NCBI GenBank assembly: GCA_964657395.1
Contig: CAZZUX010000032.1
Location: forward strand, 1-33,662
Length of the DNA stretch: 33,662 nucleotides
Source of the DNA: G963692885 sp964657395
Lineage (GTDB): Bacteria > Acidobacteriota > Terriglobia > Terriglobales > Acidobacteriaceae
Direction of reading: 5' to 3'
Shown here in pieces: positions 25,369 through 33,662 of this stretch. Under the pieces are notes generated by a model that worked only from the letters and a program-made list of their open reading frames with translations, did no database searches and was not told the origin of the DNA. Numbering within the stretch: position 1 is the first letter of the stretch; each line of letters opens with the position of its first letter. Made by a program: the position numbers and the translations under genes.

Positions 25369-26313
25369 ATGCATCCGGCCTGCCTGCTCCTGTCCGCTCT
25401 CTTCCTTGCACCCGTAGCGCATTCACAGCAGCTCCAGTCGCAAATACAAAGCATTGCCGCGCAGCATCACGGCAAGGTCGCGCTTTATGCCGAAAACCTG
25501 ACCACGCACGCGACTGTCGCGGTCCAACCCGATGAACCGGTGCAAACGGCTTCCGTAATCAAGCTCGCCATCCTTTACGAAGCGCTGGAACAGGTGCGGT
25601 CCGGCAAGGCTCATTTCGAAGACAAGCTGACGCTCAGCAAGGCAGAACAGGTTCAGGGCTCCGGAGTGTTGACTTTCTTCGATACGCCACTGGCGCTGAC
25701 CCTTAAGGATGCGCTCACACTCATGATCATCATGAGCGACAACACTGCCACCAATCTTGTTATCGACCACCTGGGACTCGCCAGCATCAATGCACGCTCG
25801 GCTGCGCTGGGACTGAAGAATACGTACCTCTATAAAAAGATCTTCACTCCTGTCGAGCCTGGCACCGTCATGCCACCCGATCAGCCACGCTTCGGTCTCG
25901 GCAAGACCACGGCACATGAAATGGCAATCCTGATGCAGAAGCTTGTCAACTGCGATCTTGGATCGCCCGCCATGCCGGCAGATGCTCCACTCTGCTCAGC
26001 AGCCCTGCACATGCTGCATTCGCAGTTTTATCGCGATACCATCCCGCGCTACCTCGATGCGCTGCCTGGAGCGTCCGGCGACGCGATCGCCAGTAAAACC
26101 GGATCGCTCAACGCTGTTCGCAACGATGTCGCCGCCGTCTCCACCGATAACGGCATGATCTTGATCTCGATCTTTACCTATGACAATGCAGACCAGTCCT
26201 GGACCGTGGACAACGAAGCCGAACTTACCATCGCTAAACTCGCGCGTACGATCGTCCAGACCTGGTCTCCGCAGGGCCTCAACGCATGGCCGAAGAGCGC
26301 ACCTACAAAGTAG
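25369..26313 (+). CDS. Class A beta-lactamase-like serine hydrolase
   Basis: A 314-residue secreted enzyme of the penicillin-recognising serine hydrolase fold (beta-lactamase2/PF13354 type). An N-terminal signal peptide (about 1-19, LLLSALFLAPVAHSQ) directs it to the periplasm. Active-site motifs are present: S62-x-x-K65 in TASVIKLAI, S123-D-N in IIMSDNTATNLVID, and K243-T-G in SKTGSLNAV. The omega-loop Glu-x-x-x-Asn motif of true class A beta-lactamases is not evident; only E163 (VEPGT) sits near the right place. The role could therefore be weak beta-lactamase, D,D-peptidase-like or unknown esterase activity, and resistance should not be assumed. It is divergent from the ParD-type gene, and its last 11 bases overlap the convergent DNA ligase gene. 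Confidence 0.85.
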   Translation: MHPACLLLSALFLAPVAHSQQLQSQIQSIAAQHHGKVALYAENLTTHATVAVQPDEPVQTASVIKLAILYEALEQVRSGKAHFEDKLTLSKAEQVQGSGVLTFFDTPLALTLKDALTLMIIMSDNTATNLVIDHLGLASINARSAALGLKNTYLYKKIFTPVEPGTVMPPDQPRFGLGKTTAHEMAILMQKLVNCDLGSPAMPADAPLCSAALHMLHSQFYRDTIPRYLDALPGASGDAIASKTGSLNAVRNDVAAVSTDNGMILISIFTYDNADQSWTVDNEAELTIAKLARTIVQTWSPQGLNAWPKSAPTK

Positions 26314-28219
26314 CCTCGATCGGCTTGTCCGGCTGCGCGTTATAAATCTCTGCCACTCGTGCGAGCGTATCGATCTCGTCCACCGGCTTGTCTTCGCGGA
26401 TCCGCAGGATGCGAGGAAACCTCATCGCAAAACCGCTGGCGTGTCGCTCGGACCTCATCAGGTTGTTGAAGGCCACTTCCAGCACAATCTTCGGTTCGAC
26501 TGCCCGCCAACTGCCAAAGTCCTCCAACGTATGTTCCAGGAACCACGCTGTGAGCTGTGCAATCTCTACATCCGTTAACCCCGAATACGCCTTGCCGACA
26601 TTCTTCAGCTCCTCACCATCCCGAACAGCGAACGTCACATCGCTCAACGTCTGGGCACGTCGTCCGTGGCCCCATTCTGCCGACGTCACGACCACGTCCA
26701 ACGTCGCCAGTTCGCGCTTCAACTTCAACCAGGCCAGCCCGCGTCTTCCTGGCTGGTACAGGCTGCCCTTCGCCTTTAGCATCACGCCTTCATTGCCCCG
26801 GGCGCGCGCGTCCACATAGGCCTGTTCTAGTTGCTCCGTACTATGCAGATCCACCGCAGGCGCCAGCACCAGCCGCTCAAAGGAATCCTTCGGAGGCGGC
26901 GAAGACATTTCCTCTGCGAACAGCCCAGCCTGATTTTGCTCGACAGCAACAAACGGCTGGCTGCCTGCTAATACCTGCAGGCGCAGCCGCTCGACGAGCT
27001 CGATCAAAGCGCTGCGTCGCTCTTCCAGGGTCCGCTCCAGCAGCAGCTCACCCCCCGCATACAACAGGTCGAAAGCCATAAACACCACGGGCATCTCCGC
27101 TCGCATCTCAGTCGTCACTTTCTTCCGGCCAATGCGCGGCTGCAGCGAAGAGAAGGGAAGGGCTCGTCCGCTGCCACCATCCTGTGGAGCACGCCAGGCC
27201 AGCAACTCGCCGTCCAGGATGAGTGGCTCATGCACAACGGAGAACGCCTCCGCAATTTCCGGGAAGCTCAGCGTCATATCATCCCGGGATCGTGAAAACA
27301 GCGCGACCCTTCCCGGCTGGTCCGGATCGCCGCAATGCAGCTGCGCTCGGATGCCGTCGTACTTGTCCTCCATCTGTGCCTGAGCAATCACAGCCTCCAC
27401 CACATCCGTTGATGCAGGGGCTTCTACCGGTTCCTCCCTCGCCTCATCTGCTGCGGCTTCAGGCGCAGCCCCGCCTTTCCCCTTCTCCTCTGCCTTTACC
27501 TCCTGTCGGAATCGTTCCAGCGCCTCCTCTACTGTCTCAACTGGACTCGCGAGCATGAATCCCAGCGGATGAAACAACTGCATCCGCGCCTCACCGAGCG
27601 TATCGGTTGCCGCCATAGCCACCACACGCCGTATATCACCAACCAGCATTACGGCATGACGTACCTGTTTCAGCTCCCGGCCGTACGCCACGCCGATCGC
27701 CTCTTCCACCTGCGCCTGCTTCACTCCTGTACGCATGTCTCCGCTCACCAGCTTGATCAGGTACTTGGCTTCCATTGCGGTCGCCCGCTCCAGCAGATCG
27801 CGGAAGATGCGTTGCTTGGTCGCCGCCACCTGGGGCCTGCCTGGTGGCCCCGCGATTGCATCAAGTGCGCCATCGATGTCGGCCAGCGTAAGCTCCGAGG
27901 CAGGTTGCGCTTTTCCTTCCATAAGTTCAAAAGCAGCGCCACCCAGGTCGCCATGCCGAAGATAGGCTGCGTGCATGGTCGCGTCATTTGCGCCGGTAAT
28001 CTCTTTCAGAACGCGGCTCAGGCTTGCGCCGCCCAGGTTCAGAGCGCGGCGATCCGTCTCGCTGAAAGGATTTCCCGTCAGCCACTGCGCCGCGCGCTCG
28101 CTGTCCTCCAGGAGAAGCGAGCCCAGGTATTCCGCCATCCACGCCCGCTTGTCCAGCTTCTTCGTCGTGGCCGAAAGCCGCTGGCACAGATTCGCAAAGT
28201 TTCCGAAGAAATCACTCAT
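26303..28219 (-). CDS. ATP-dependent DNA ligase
   Basis: A 638-residue ATP-dependent DNA ligase of the eukaryal/archaeal-like kind. An all-helical DNA-binding N-terminal domain (about 1-230) includes SGDMRTGVKQAQVEEAI. The nucleotidyltransferase core begins with motif I EDKYDGIR (nucleotide-attached K286), then LILDGELLAW, VFMAFDLLY, GNEGVMLKAKGSLY and WLKLKRE. An OB-fold domain follows (VVVTSAEWGHGRRA to the C-terminus, with RFPRI near the end). A Glu/Ala/Lys/Pro-rich linker of about 35 residues (239-274) separates the helical domain from motif I. No polymerase or nuclease module is fused and no Ku gene is nearby, so it is not a full LigD. ATG 28219 is preferred; GTG 28237 would add six residues. 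It presumably seals nicks during repair. Confidence 0.93.
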   Translation of the reverse strand: MSDFFGNFANLCQRLSATTKKLDKRAWMAEYLGSLLLEDSERAAQWLTGNPFSETDRRALNLGGASLSRVLKEITGANDATMHAAYLRHGDLGGAAFELMEGKAQPASELTLADIDGALDAIAGPPGRPQVAATKQRIFRDLLERATAMEAKYLIKLVSGDMRTGVKQAQVEEAIGVAYGRELKQVRHAVMLVGDIRRVVAMAATDTLGEARMQLFHPLGFMLASPVETVEEALERFRQEVKAEEKGKGGAAPEAAADEAREEPVEAPASTDVVEAVIAQAQMEDKYDGIRAQLHCGDPDQPGRVALFSRSRDDMTLSFPEIAEAFSVVHEPLILDGELLAWRAPQDGGSGRALPFSSLQPRIGRKKVTTEMRAEMPVVFMAFDLLYAGGELLLERTLEERRSALIELVERLRLQVLAGSQPFVAVEQNQAGLFAEEMSSPPPKDSFERLVLAPAVDLHSTEQLEQAYVDARARGNEGVMLKAKGSLYQPGRRGLAWLKLKRELATLDVVVTSAEWGHGRRAQTLSDVTFAVRDGEELKNVGKAYSGLTDVEIAQLTAWFLEHTLEDFGSWRAVEPKIVLEVAFNNLMRSERHASGFAMRFPRILRIREDKPVDEIDTLARVAEIYNAQPDKPIEATL

Positions 28220-28516
28220 CGTCGCTTCTGCCGTCACAAGGTAGATGCCAACTCGGCCGTCTGCGGGAACACACCATTGCTGCGGATTTCGGCCGCCACT
28301 TCGACGTACCGGCGGCCATGCGTAGAAAATAGAAGAAGGTACACCGGCAGAGGTAAAATAAAGTTGGAATGCGGAGAACCTTCATCTCGACCCTGGCCCC
28401 TGTCCGCGCCCTACTTTAGCGGCGCCTCGGCCAGTCTGCGTCCATTCCTCCCCTCGAGAATCCAATAGTCGGAAGATCCTATCCGGGGTCAACTCCCGGA
28501 TACAAGGAAAGCAAAT

Positions 28517-29593
28517 ATGTTTGATCGTCTGGAACAAATCGCCGAAAGGTATGAAGATCTCGGCCGTCAACTCGGCTCGGACGAGATCGTGAACGACCAT
28601 CTCGCTTACCAGAAAATCGCCAAACAGCATCGCGACCTCGAACCGGTAGTCAATAAGTTCCGCGAGTATCAGAAAGTGAAAACCGGCATCGCCGACTCGA
28701 CCAGCATGCTTGCCGAGGAAGACGAGGAAATTCGCGCCATGGCGCAGGACGAACTCACTGTGTTCGAAGCCCGTCTGCCGCAGATCGAAGAAGAGATCAA
28801 GCTTCTCCTGCTGCCGAAGGATCCAAATGACGAGAAGAACGTCATCGTCGAGATTCGCGCCGGTACCGGAGGCGATGAAGCCTCGCTTTTCGCCGCGGAG
28901 ATGTTCCGCATGTACTCACGCCTCGCAGAGCAGCATCGCTGGAAGGTGGAAGTCCTCTCCCAGTCCGACTCAAGCGTTGGCGGCCTGAAAGAAATCATCT
29001 TCCTGGTCGAAGGCGATCGCGTCTACTCGCAACTGAAATACGAAAGCGGTGTACACCGGGTTCAGCGAGTCCCCGCTACGGAAACTCAGGGTCGAGTCCA
29101 CACTTCAGCCGTGACCGTCGCCGTTCTTCCGGAAGCCGAAGAAGTGGACGTGAAGATTGAAGCAAAGGATCTTCGCATCGATACCTTCTGCTCCTCAGGT
29201 CCCGGTGGTCAATCGGTAAACACCACCTACTCCGCTATACGCATCACCCATATTCCTACGCAGACCGTGGTCAGTTGTCAGGATGAAAAATCGCAGATCA
29301 AGAATCGCGAAAAAGCCATGCGCGTTCTGCGTTCACGCCTCTATGAAGTGGAGATGGAACGCCAGCATGAGATCCAGGCTAAAGAACGGAAGCAGCAGGT
29401 CGGATCAGGCGATCGATCGGAAAAGATCCGCACGTATAACTTTCCGCAAAATCGGCTCACCGACCATCGCATCGGCCTTACCAATCACCAGCTTGCCGAG
29501 GTCATGGAAGGACGGCTCCAGCCTACTATCGATGCGCTGATCTCTCACTTTCAGGCTGAGCGGCTGAAGGCAGAAACAGTAGCGGCCAACTGA
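28517..29593 (+). CDS. prfA: Peptide chain release factor 1 (RF1)
   Basis: A 358-residue class I release factor that reads UAA and UAG and triggers peptide release on the ribosome. It has the helical domain 1, the stop-codon recognition motif P186-A-T in RVPATETQGRVHTSA, and the peptidyl-hydrolysis motif GGQ (230-232) in SSGPGGQSVNTTYSAIRITH. Length and ending are normal for RF1. ATG 28517 has AAGGA seven bases upstream. The gene for its glutamine methylase, prmC, which is often directly adjacent, lies about 1.2 kb downstream, beyond two minus-strand genes. There is only a nine-base gap to the convergent HdeD-like gene and no obvious terminator in it. Confidence 0.98.
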   Translation: MFDRLEQIAERYEDLGRQLGSDEIVNDHLAYQKIAKQHRDLEPVVNKFREYQKVKTGIADSTSMLAEEDEEIRAMAQDELTVFEARLPQIEEEIKLLLLPKDPNDEKNVIVEIRAGTGGDEASLFAAEMFRMYSRLAEQHRWKVEVLSQSDSSVGGLKEIIFLVEGDRVYSQLKYESGVHRVQRVPATETQGRVHTSAVTVAVLPEAEEVDVKIEAKDLRIDTFCSSGPGGQSVNTTYSAIRITHIPTQTVVSCQDEKSQIKNREKAMRVLRSRLYEVEMERQHEIQAKERKQQVGSGDRSEKIRTYNFPQNRLTDHRIGLTNHQLAEVMEGRLQPTIDALISHFQAERLKAETVAAN

Positions 29594-29602
29594 CGGCTTT
29601 GC

Positions 29603-30304
29603 TCAGGCGATCTCGGTCGCCGCTTCCAGTTGAGGATGCGGCCGGTCCCGCCTCAGCGCAATCGAAAAGAGTAGGAGCAGGATACCCAACGCGGCGGTAT
29701 AGAGCCCGATCTCTGTAGTCATTGTGCGCATGTCCATGAGTCTGCGCGCTATGAAACGGATGCCTGCGCCAATCGATACCAGGCCCGCAGCGCCAATCAG
29801 GAACCGGCTCAGGATTTGTCGCTTCATCCTCACTGCAATGACAAAGTAAAAGACTCCGACGGCTATCGAATGCAGCGCGAACAGGACCAGGATCCATTGC
29901 ATCGAGATCGTCAGCGTCACGAAGAAGACAGCTCCGATCGCCGTGTTCACGATCGCATCTGCCAGCAGCACCTTGCGATGATGCAGTCCGCCATCAAAGG
30001 CATACAGCGCGCCAGTCAGCAGGATGAAGCCGGTAGCCATGACATAGAAGCTGAACAACACCTGTAGCAGGATGAAACCTGCGGGACGAAGCAGCAGGGT
30101 TGTCATGGATGAACTGAGAAAAAAACAAATTCCGGAAAACGTCAGGGTGAGCAGGCCACGAATGCTGTACATCCACCACAATCTCGGGAGCTCACTGATC
30201 AAGCTTTCTACCTCCGCGTCTGCCGCTTCTCTTGCAGCGACACGTACTGCATGGATAGATGCAGTGCGCAGCTTCGGCGAGCGATCGTCCGTTTCGGTGG
30301 TCAC
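29603..30304 (-). CDS. HdeD/DUF308-like membrane protein
   Basis: A 233-residue integral membrane protein with a hydrophilic N-terminus (about 1-40) and roughly six transmembrane helices. The arrangement, including WMYSIRGLLTLTFSGICFF, then LLTGALYAFDGG and LADAIVNTAIGAVFFV, resembles the HdeD/DUF308 family of acid-resistance-associated proteins, whose biochemical role is unclear. The start is GTG at 30304, four bases after the stop of the receiver-domain gene, with no clear ribosome site, so it is probably translated by coupling. The two form a minus-strand unit between prfA and prmC. The family assignment is by eye and moderate. Confidence 0.72.
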   Translation of the reverse strand: MTTETDDRSPKLRTASIHAVRVAAREAADAEVESLISELPRLWWMYSIRGLLTLTFSGICFFLSSSMTTLLLRPAGFILLQVLFSFYVMATGFILLTGALYAFDGGLHHRKVLLADAIVNTAIGAVFFVTLTISMQWILVLFALHSIAVGVFYFVIAVRMKRQILSRFLIGAAGLVSIGAGIRFIARRLMDMRTMTTEIGLYTAALGILLLLFSIALRRDRPHPQLEAATEIA

Positions 30305-30308
30305 AGCG

Positions 30309-30740
30309 TCACAACTCGGGCGATTCAGGCAGCGTTTTCAGTGCACGATTGATAGCATCATCGTGGGCGGTCAGCGCCGCATTGGCCTCCGGAAACAGCT
30401 TGGCCAGCGCATCCAGCAGCTTGCGAGGATCATAGTTGTCCAGGTGCAGATCGACATCGCCGCAATCGACATAGCTTCTGCCGGAAGTCAGAACGATCTT
30501 GATCTTGCCGGCACGCTTCCGGATATTCGCCACCAGGTCGGCGCACGGTTCATCATGTCCTGATGCATCCATCACAATTCCGTCCACGTTCGGGAAGCGC
30601 TCCAGCATCTCCAGGGCTTCCGTCGACGTGTACGCTGTGATGACGTTGTACTTCGCCGTTTCCAGCACCAGCTTGCGCGTAGAAATGCTACTGGGAAACT
30701 CGCGGTCTATTACCAGAAAGCAGGGCCTCAACATAGTCAT
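30309..30740 (-). CDS. Stand-alone, degenerate response-regulator receiver domain
   Basis: A 143-residue protein consisting of one CheY-like receiver domain plus a ~25-residue tail, with no output domain. The fold is readable: CFLVIDRE (beta1), AYTSTEALEML, then IVMDASGHDEP with phospho-acceptor D58, and IVLTSGRSY with T85/S86. Two hallmark positions are altered: the acidic pair after beta1 reads DRE with Arg in the middle, and the lysine of the usual K-P near beta5 is missing (HLDNYDPRKLL). It may be phosphorylated poorly or act as a phosphorylation-independent partner. ATG 30740 is annotated; ATG 30734 fits better with the candidate promoter. It is followed four bases later by the HdeD-like gene. 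No histidine kinase is nearby. Confidence 0.8.
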   Translation of the reverse strand: MTMLRPCFLVIDREFPSSISTRKLVLETAKYNVITAYTSTEALEMLERFPNVDGIVMDASGHDEPCADLVANIRKRAGKIKIVLTSGRSYVDCGDVDLHLDNYDPRKLLDALAKLFPEANAALTAHDDAINRALKTLPESPEL

Positions 30741-30743
30741 CAA

Positions 30744-30771
30744 AGTCTACAGCTACTTCGATTTTGAGCAA
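30744..30771 (-). promoter_or_regulatory. Candidate promoter of the receiver/HdeD unit
   Basis: On the minus strand TTGCTC (30771-30766) and TAGACT (30749-30744) are separated by 16 bases. The -10 box ends nine bases before the ATG at 30734 and three before the ATG at 30740, so the second ATG is the better start, with a leader of about three bases. Confidence 0.4.
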
Positions 30772-30830
30772 AATGTCAGGCAACCTTTGTACCTGCTCCA
30801 TGATTCGATGGGTTTTTTAGGGGAGAGTAG

Positions 30831-31685
30831 TTGATCATCAGGGAAGCACTCGATTTTGGCCGCCGGCGTCTTGCCTCGACCATCGGCGCAAACGCCGGTC
30901 GCGATGCGGATCTGCTCCTGCGTCACGTCACCTCTTATACGCAGGCTCTCCTGCTGACCCATCCTGATCGAGAACTATCCTCCGATCAGTGGAAAGCCTT
31001 TCAAGAGGCAATCGACCGCAGAACTCGCTCAGAGCCCATCCAGTACATAACCGGCGTGCAGGAGTTCTACGGTCTCGCCTTCGCCGTCACGCCAGACGTG
31101 CTCATCCCACGAGCCGAAACAGAGCACCTGGTGGAAGCCGCTCTGTCGATCGCACGCAGAACCAGAACCGCGCCGAGCATCCTGGATGTCGGCACAGGCT
31201 CCGGCATCGTAGCCATCACACTCGCTCATCATCTGCCGGACGCGTCCGTGGATGCCACCGATATCTCTCCCGCTGCTCTCAATGTCGCTCGCCAGAATGC
31301 TTCGATCCACCACCTGTCCTCCCGCATCACCTTCATGGAAGCTGATCTCCTGCCGACCGGCAGCCGAACATACGACATCATCTGCTCCAATCCGCCCTAT
31401 GTGGCAAGTACGGAGGTGCTCGAGCCGCAGGTTTCCGGCTTCGAGCCGCATACCGCTCTCTTCGCTGGTCCGGATGGCCTCGATATATATCGGCGCCTCA
31501 TACCTCTCGCGGCTACGGCTCTGCACCCCTCAGGCACGCTCCTCCTCGAAATCGGCCACGGTCAGCAGCCTGCCATTGCCTCCTTGTTGTATGCATCTCA
31601 TCTACCGGTCATCGATTTCATCCCCGACCTGCAAGGAATTCCCCGCGTGGCAATTGCCAGCCGGGCATCTTTGCATGGACACTGA
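30831..31685 (+). CDS. prmC: PrmC, release-factor glutamine N5-methyltransferase
   Basis: A 284-residue SAM-dependent methylase that modifies the glutamine of the GGQ motif in RF1 and RF2. It has an N-terminal helical release-factor-binding domain (about 1-85, with RRTRSEPIQYITGVQEFYGL), the IPRAETE hinge (92-98), SAM-binding motif ILDVGTGSGIVAI (117-129) and the catalytic NPPY (187-190) that holds the glutamine. The start is TTG at 30831, supported by GGGGAG a few bases upstream; this is a rare start codon but the N-terminus matches the family. It lies on the same strand as prfA but is separated from it by two opposite-strand genes. Confidence 0.95.
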   Translation: MIIREALDFGRRRLASTIGANAGRDADLLLRHVTSYTQALLLTHPDRELSSDQWKAFQEAIDRRTRSEPIQYITGVQEFYGLAFAVTPDVLIPRAETEHLVEAALSIARRTRTAPSILDVGTGSGIVAITLAHHLPDASVDATDISPAALNVARQNASIHHLSSRITFMEADLLPTGSRTYDIICSNPPYVASTEVLEPQVSGFEPHTALFAGPDGLDIYRRLIPLAATALHPSGTLLLEIGHGQQPAIASLLYASHLPVIDFIPDLQGIPRVAIASRASLHGH

Positions 31686-31788
31686 AGATGCCGCGATCTA
31701 CCAGGCTCATTTCTATTGGCAACAATCCGCAACGTAGCTCTTTAAATTTCCCAGTCATCCATTTACTTACGCACAGGAGAACTTCCGC

Positions 31789-32844
31789 ATGTCTCAAGCT
31801 CTTGGCTATGCAGCCCAGTCCCGCACCACTCCGCTAGCACCTTATTCCTTCGAGCGCCGCGAACCCCGGCCCGAAGACGTCGTTGTCGAAATTGAGTTCT
31901 GCGGGGTCTGCCACTCCGACCTTCACCAGATTCGCGACGAGTGGGGCGGCTCCGTTTTCCCCATGGTTCCCGGTCATGAAATTGTCGGCAAGGTCAAGGC
32001 GGTAGGCAGCAAGGTCACTCGCTTCAAAGTCGGCGATGCGGCCGCCGTCGGCGTCGCCGTTGACTCCTGTCGCGTCTGCGAGAATTGCAAGTCCGGCCTG
32101 GAACAGTACTGCGCGGAAGGCATGACCGGCACCTACGGCGCACCCGATCGCGTCGACGGCACCATCACCATGGGCGGCTACTCCAACCACATCGTTACCG
32201 ACCAGCGCTTCGTCCACACCATCTCACCCAAGCTCGATCCCGCTGGCGTTGCGCCGCTGCTCTGCGCCGGCATCACCACCTACTCACCGCTCAAGCATTG
32301 GGGCGTCGGCAAAGGCCACAAGGTCGGTGTCGTGGGACTCGGCGGCCTCGGCCACATGGCGCTCAAATTCGCACACTCCTTTGGAGCCGACGTGACCCTC
32401 TTCACCACCTCCGCCAGCAAGACGGAAGACGCGAAGCGCCTGGGCGCGAACAACGTCGTCATCAGCAAGGATCCGGAAGCAATGAAGAAGCAATCCGCCA
32501 GTTTCGACTTCATCATCGACACCGTCTCCGCGCCCCACGACATCAATCCCTACCTGAATGCCCTCAAGCTGAACGGCACTTACTGCATCGTCGGCCTCCC
32601 CGACAAGCCGCCTTCGGTCGAGATGTTCAGCCTCATCACCAATCGCCGTTCTGTCTCCGGATCGATGATCGGCGGAATGCCCGAAACCCAGGAGATGCTC
32701 GACTATTGCGCCGAAAAGGGCATCGTCTCCGACGTCGAAGTCATCCCGATCCAGAAGATCGAAGAAGCCTACCAGCGCATGATCAAGAGCGACGTAAAAT
32801 ACCGCTTCGTCATCGACCTGAAATCCCTGGCCAACGATAAGTAG
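31789..32844 (+). CDS. Zinc-dependent NAD(P) alcohol dehydrogenase (cinnamyl-alcohol type)
   Basis: A 351-residue medium-chain dehydrogenase of the YahK/AdhC-like group, reducing aldehydes or oxidising alcohols, most likely with NADPH. Catalytic zinc ligands are C38 in CGVCHSD, H63-E64 in PGHE and C159 in LLCAG. The structural zinc is held by C94, C97, C100 and C108 (DSCRVCENCKSGLEQYC). The Rossmann motif is GLGGLGH (183-189), and TTSASK near the second beta strand fits NADP preference. The C-terminus (KSDVKYRFVIDL) is typical. AGGAG lies about ten bases before ATG 31789. It appears to be a single-gene transcript ending at the terminator at 32868-32911. Confidence 0.95.
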   Translation: MSQALGYAAQSRTTPLAPYSFERREPRPEDVVVEIEFCGVCHSDLHQIRDEWGGSVFPMVPGHEIVGKVKAVGSKVTRFKVGDAAAVGVAVDSCRVCENCKSGLEQYCAEGMTGTYGAPDRVDGTITMGGYSNHIVTDQRFVHTISPKLDPAGVAPLLCAGITTYSPLKHWGVGKGHKVGVVGLGGLGHMALKFAHSFGADVTLFTTSASKTEDAKRLGANNVVISKDPEAMKKQSASFDFIIDTVSAPHDINPYLNALKLNGTYCIVGLPDKPPSVEMFSLITNRRSVSGSMIGGMPETQEMLDYCAEKGIVSDVEVIPIQKIEEAYQRMIKSDVKYRFVIDLKSLANDK

Positions 32845-32867
32845 AGAAGTGGGGCGCAGCTACTTAG

Positions 32868-32911
32868 AAAGCAAAAAGGAGAGCCGCATCCTGGCTCTCC
32901 TTTTCGCTTTT
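32868..32911. terminator. Bidirectional Rho-independent terminator between adh and clpB
   Basis: AAAAGGAGAGCC (32874-32885) pairs perfectly with GGCTCTCCTTTT (32893-32904) around a 7-base loop. After one mismatch, AAAGC (32868-32872) pairs with GCTTT (32906-32910), which ends in a T-run. The A-rich left side gives a T-run on the minus strand too, so it can end both convergent transcripts. Confidence 0.9.
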
Positions 32912-32963
32912 AGGCACGCCCGTACGGCAAGTACCGCTCGCCGCGCAGGCGCCGTCGGAGGCA

Positions 32964-33662
<699 letters not shown>

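Noticed and set aside
30809..30819. T-run after a CCAT/ATGG mini-stem upstream of prmC, possibly an attenuator
   Set aside because: The stem is only four base pairs and no leader peptide is visible.

Overview
The window is a piece of bacterial chromosome, moderately GC-rich and densely packed with genes. It contains no rRNA, tRNA, CRISPR array, insertion sequence or prophage that I can see. The gene set (a kumamolisin-type S53 acid protease, a DPP IV-type peptidase, two GT-C glycosyltransferases, HslUV, a COG1579 coiled-coil/zinc-ribbon protein, a TIGR01777 epimerase) and the protein style suggest a soil Acidobacteriota, probably class Terriglobia. This is inference from family content; there is no marker rRNA. 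The sequence is a scaffold: a run of exactly 100 Ns lies at 7943-8042 and interrupts a gene.

Layout. 278-2516: a small zinc-ribbon membrane protein and a polytopic GT-C glycosyltransferase. 2534-3955 (-): a Y-family DNA polymerase, followed by a 470-base spacer. 4426-7885: an acyl-CoA carboxylase beta subunit and an S53 protease. 7896-11079 (-): a DPP IV-like peptidase with an overlapping metallo-beta-lactamase-fold gene cut by the gap. 11235-14551 (+): a second GT-C glycosyltransferase translationally coupled to an NAD-dependent epimerase, then the COG1579 protein. 14690-15550 (-): an XRE-cupin regulator with its own terminator. 15741-19894 (+): TIGR01777 epimerase, fibronectin-III lipoprotein, FAH-family hydrolase and transaldolase, ending at a strong terminator. 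20184-20714 (+): an unrecognised conserved-looking gene. 20960-23258 (-): hslV-hslU. 23434-24991 (+): a DUF3592-like protein and a CDF metal exporter. 24988-25263 (-): a lone ParD-type antitoxin, divergent from a class A beta-lactamase-like hydrolase (25369-26313). 26303-28219 (-): an ATP-dependent DNA ligase. 28517-31685: prfA and prmC on the + strand, separated by a two-gene minus-strand unit (HdeD-like protein and a degenerate receiver domain). 31789-32844 (+): a zinc alcohol dehydrogenase, then a bidirectional terminator and the 3' part of clpB (-), which runs off the window.

Functional themes are protein quality control (HslUV, ClpB), extracytoplasmic or acid proteolysis (S53, DPP IV), translation termination (RF1 and its methylase), DNA repair (Y-family polymerase, ATP ligase), envelope glycosylation, and central carbon metabolism (transaldolase, acyl-CoA carboxylase, FAH hydrolase). 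I did not find a clear new multi-gene system. The points most worth checking are: (1) hslV, whose only upstream ATG codons would put 41 to 56 residues in front of the catalytic threonine, in a stretch that does not have coding-like base composition; (2) several genes with no Shine-Dalgarno sequence and a TAnnnT -10 box 6-10 bases before the start codon, suggesting leaderless transcripts; (3) a solitary ParD gene with a perfect 11-bp inverted repeat in its promoter region; and (4) the inverted receiver/HdeD pair lodged between prfA and prmC.
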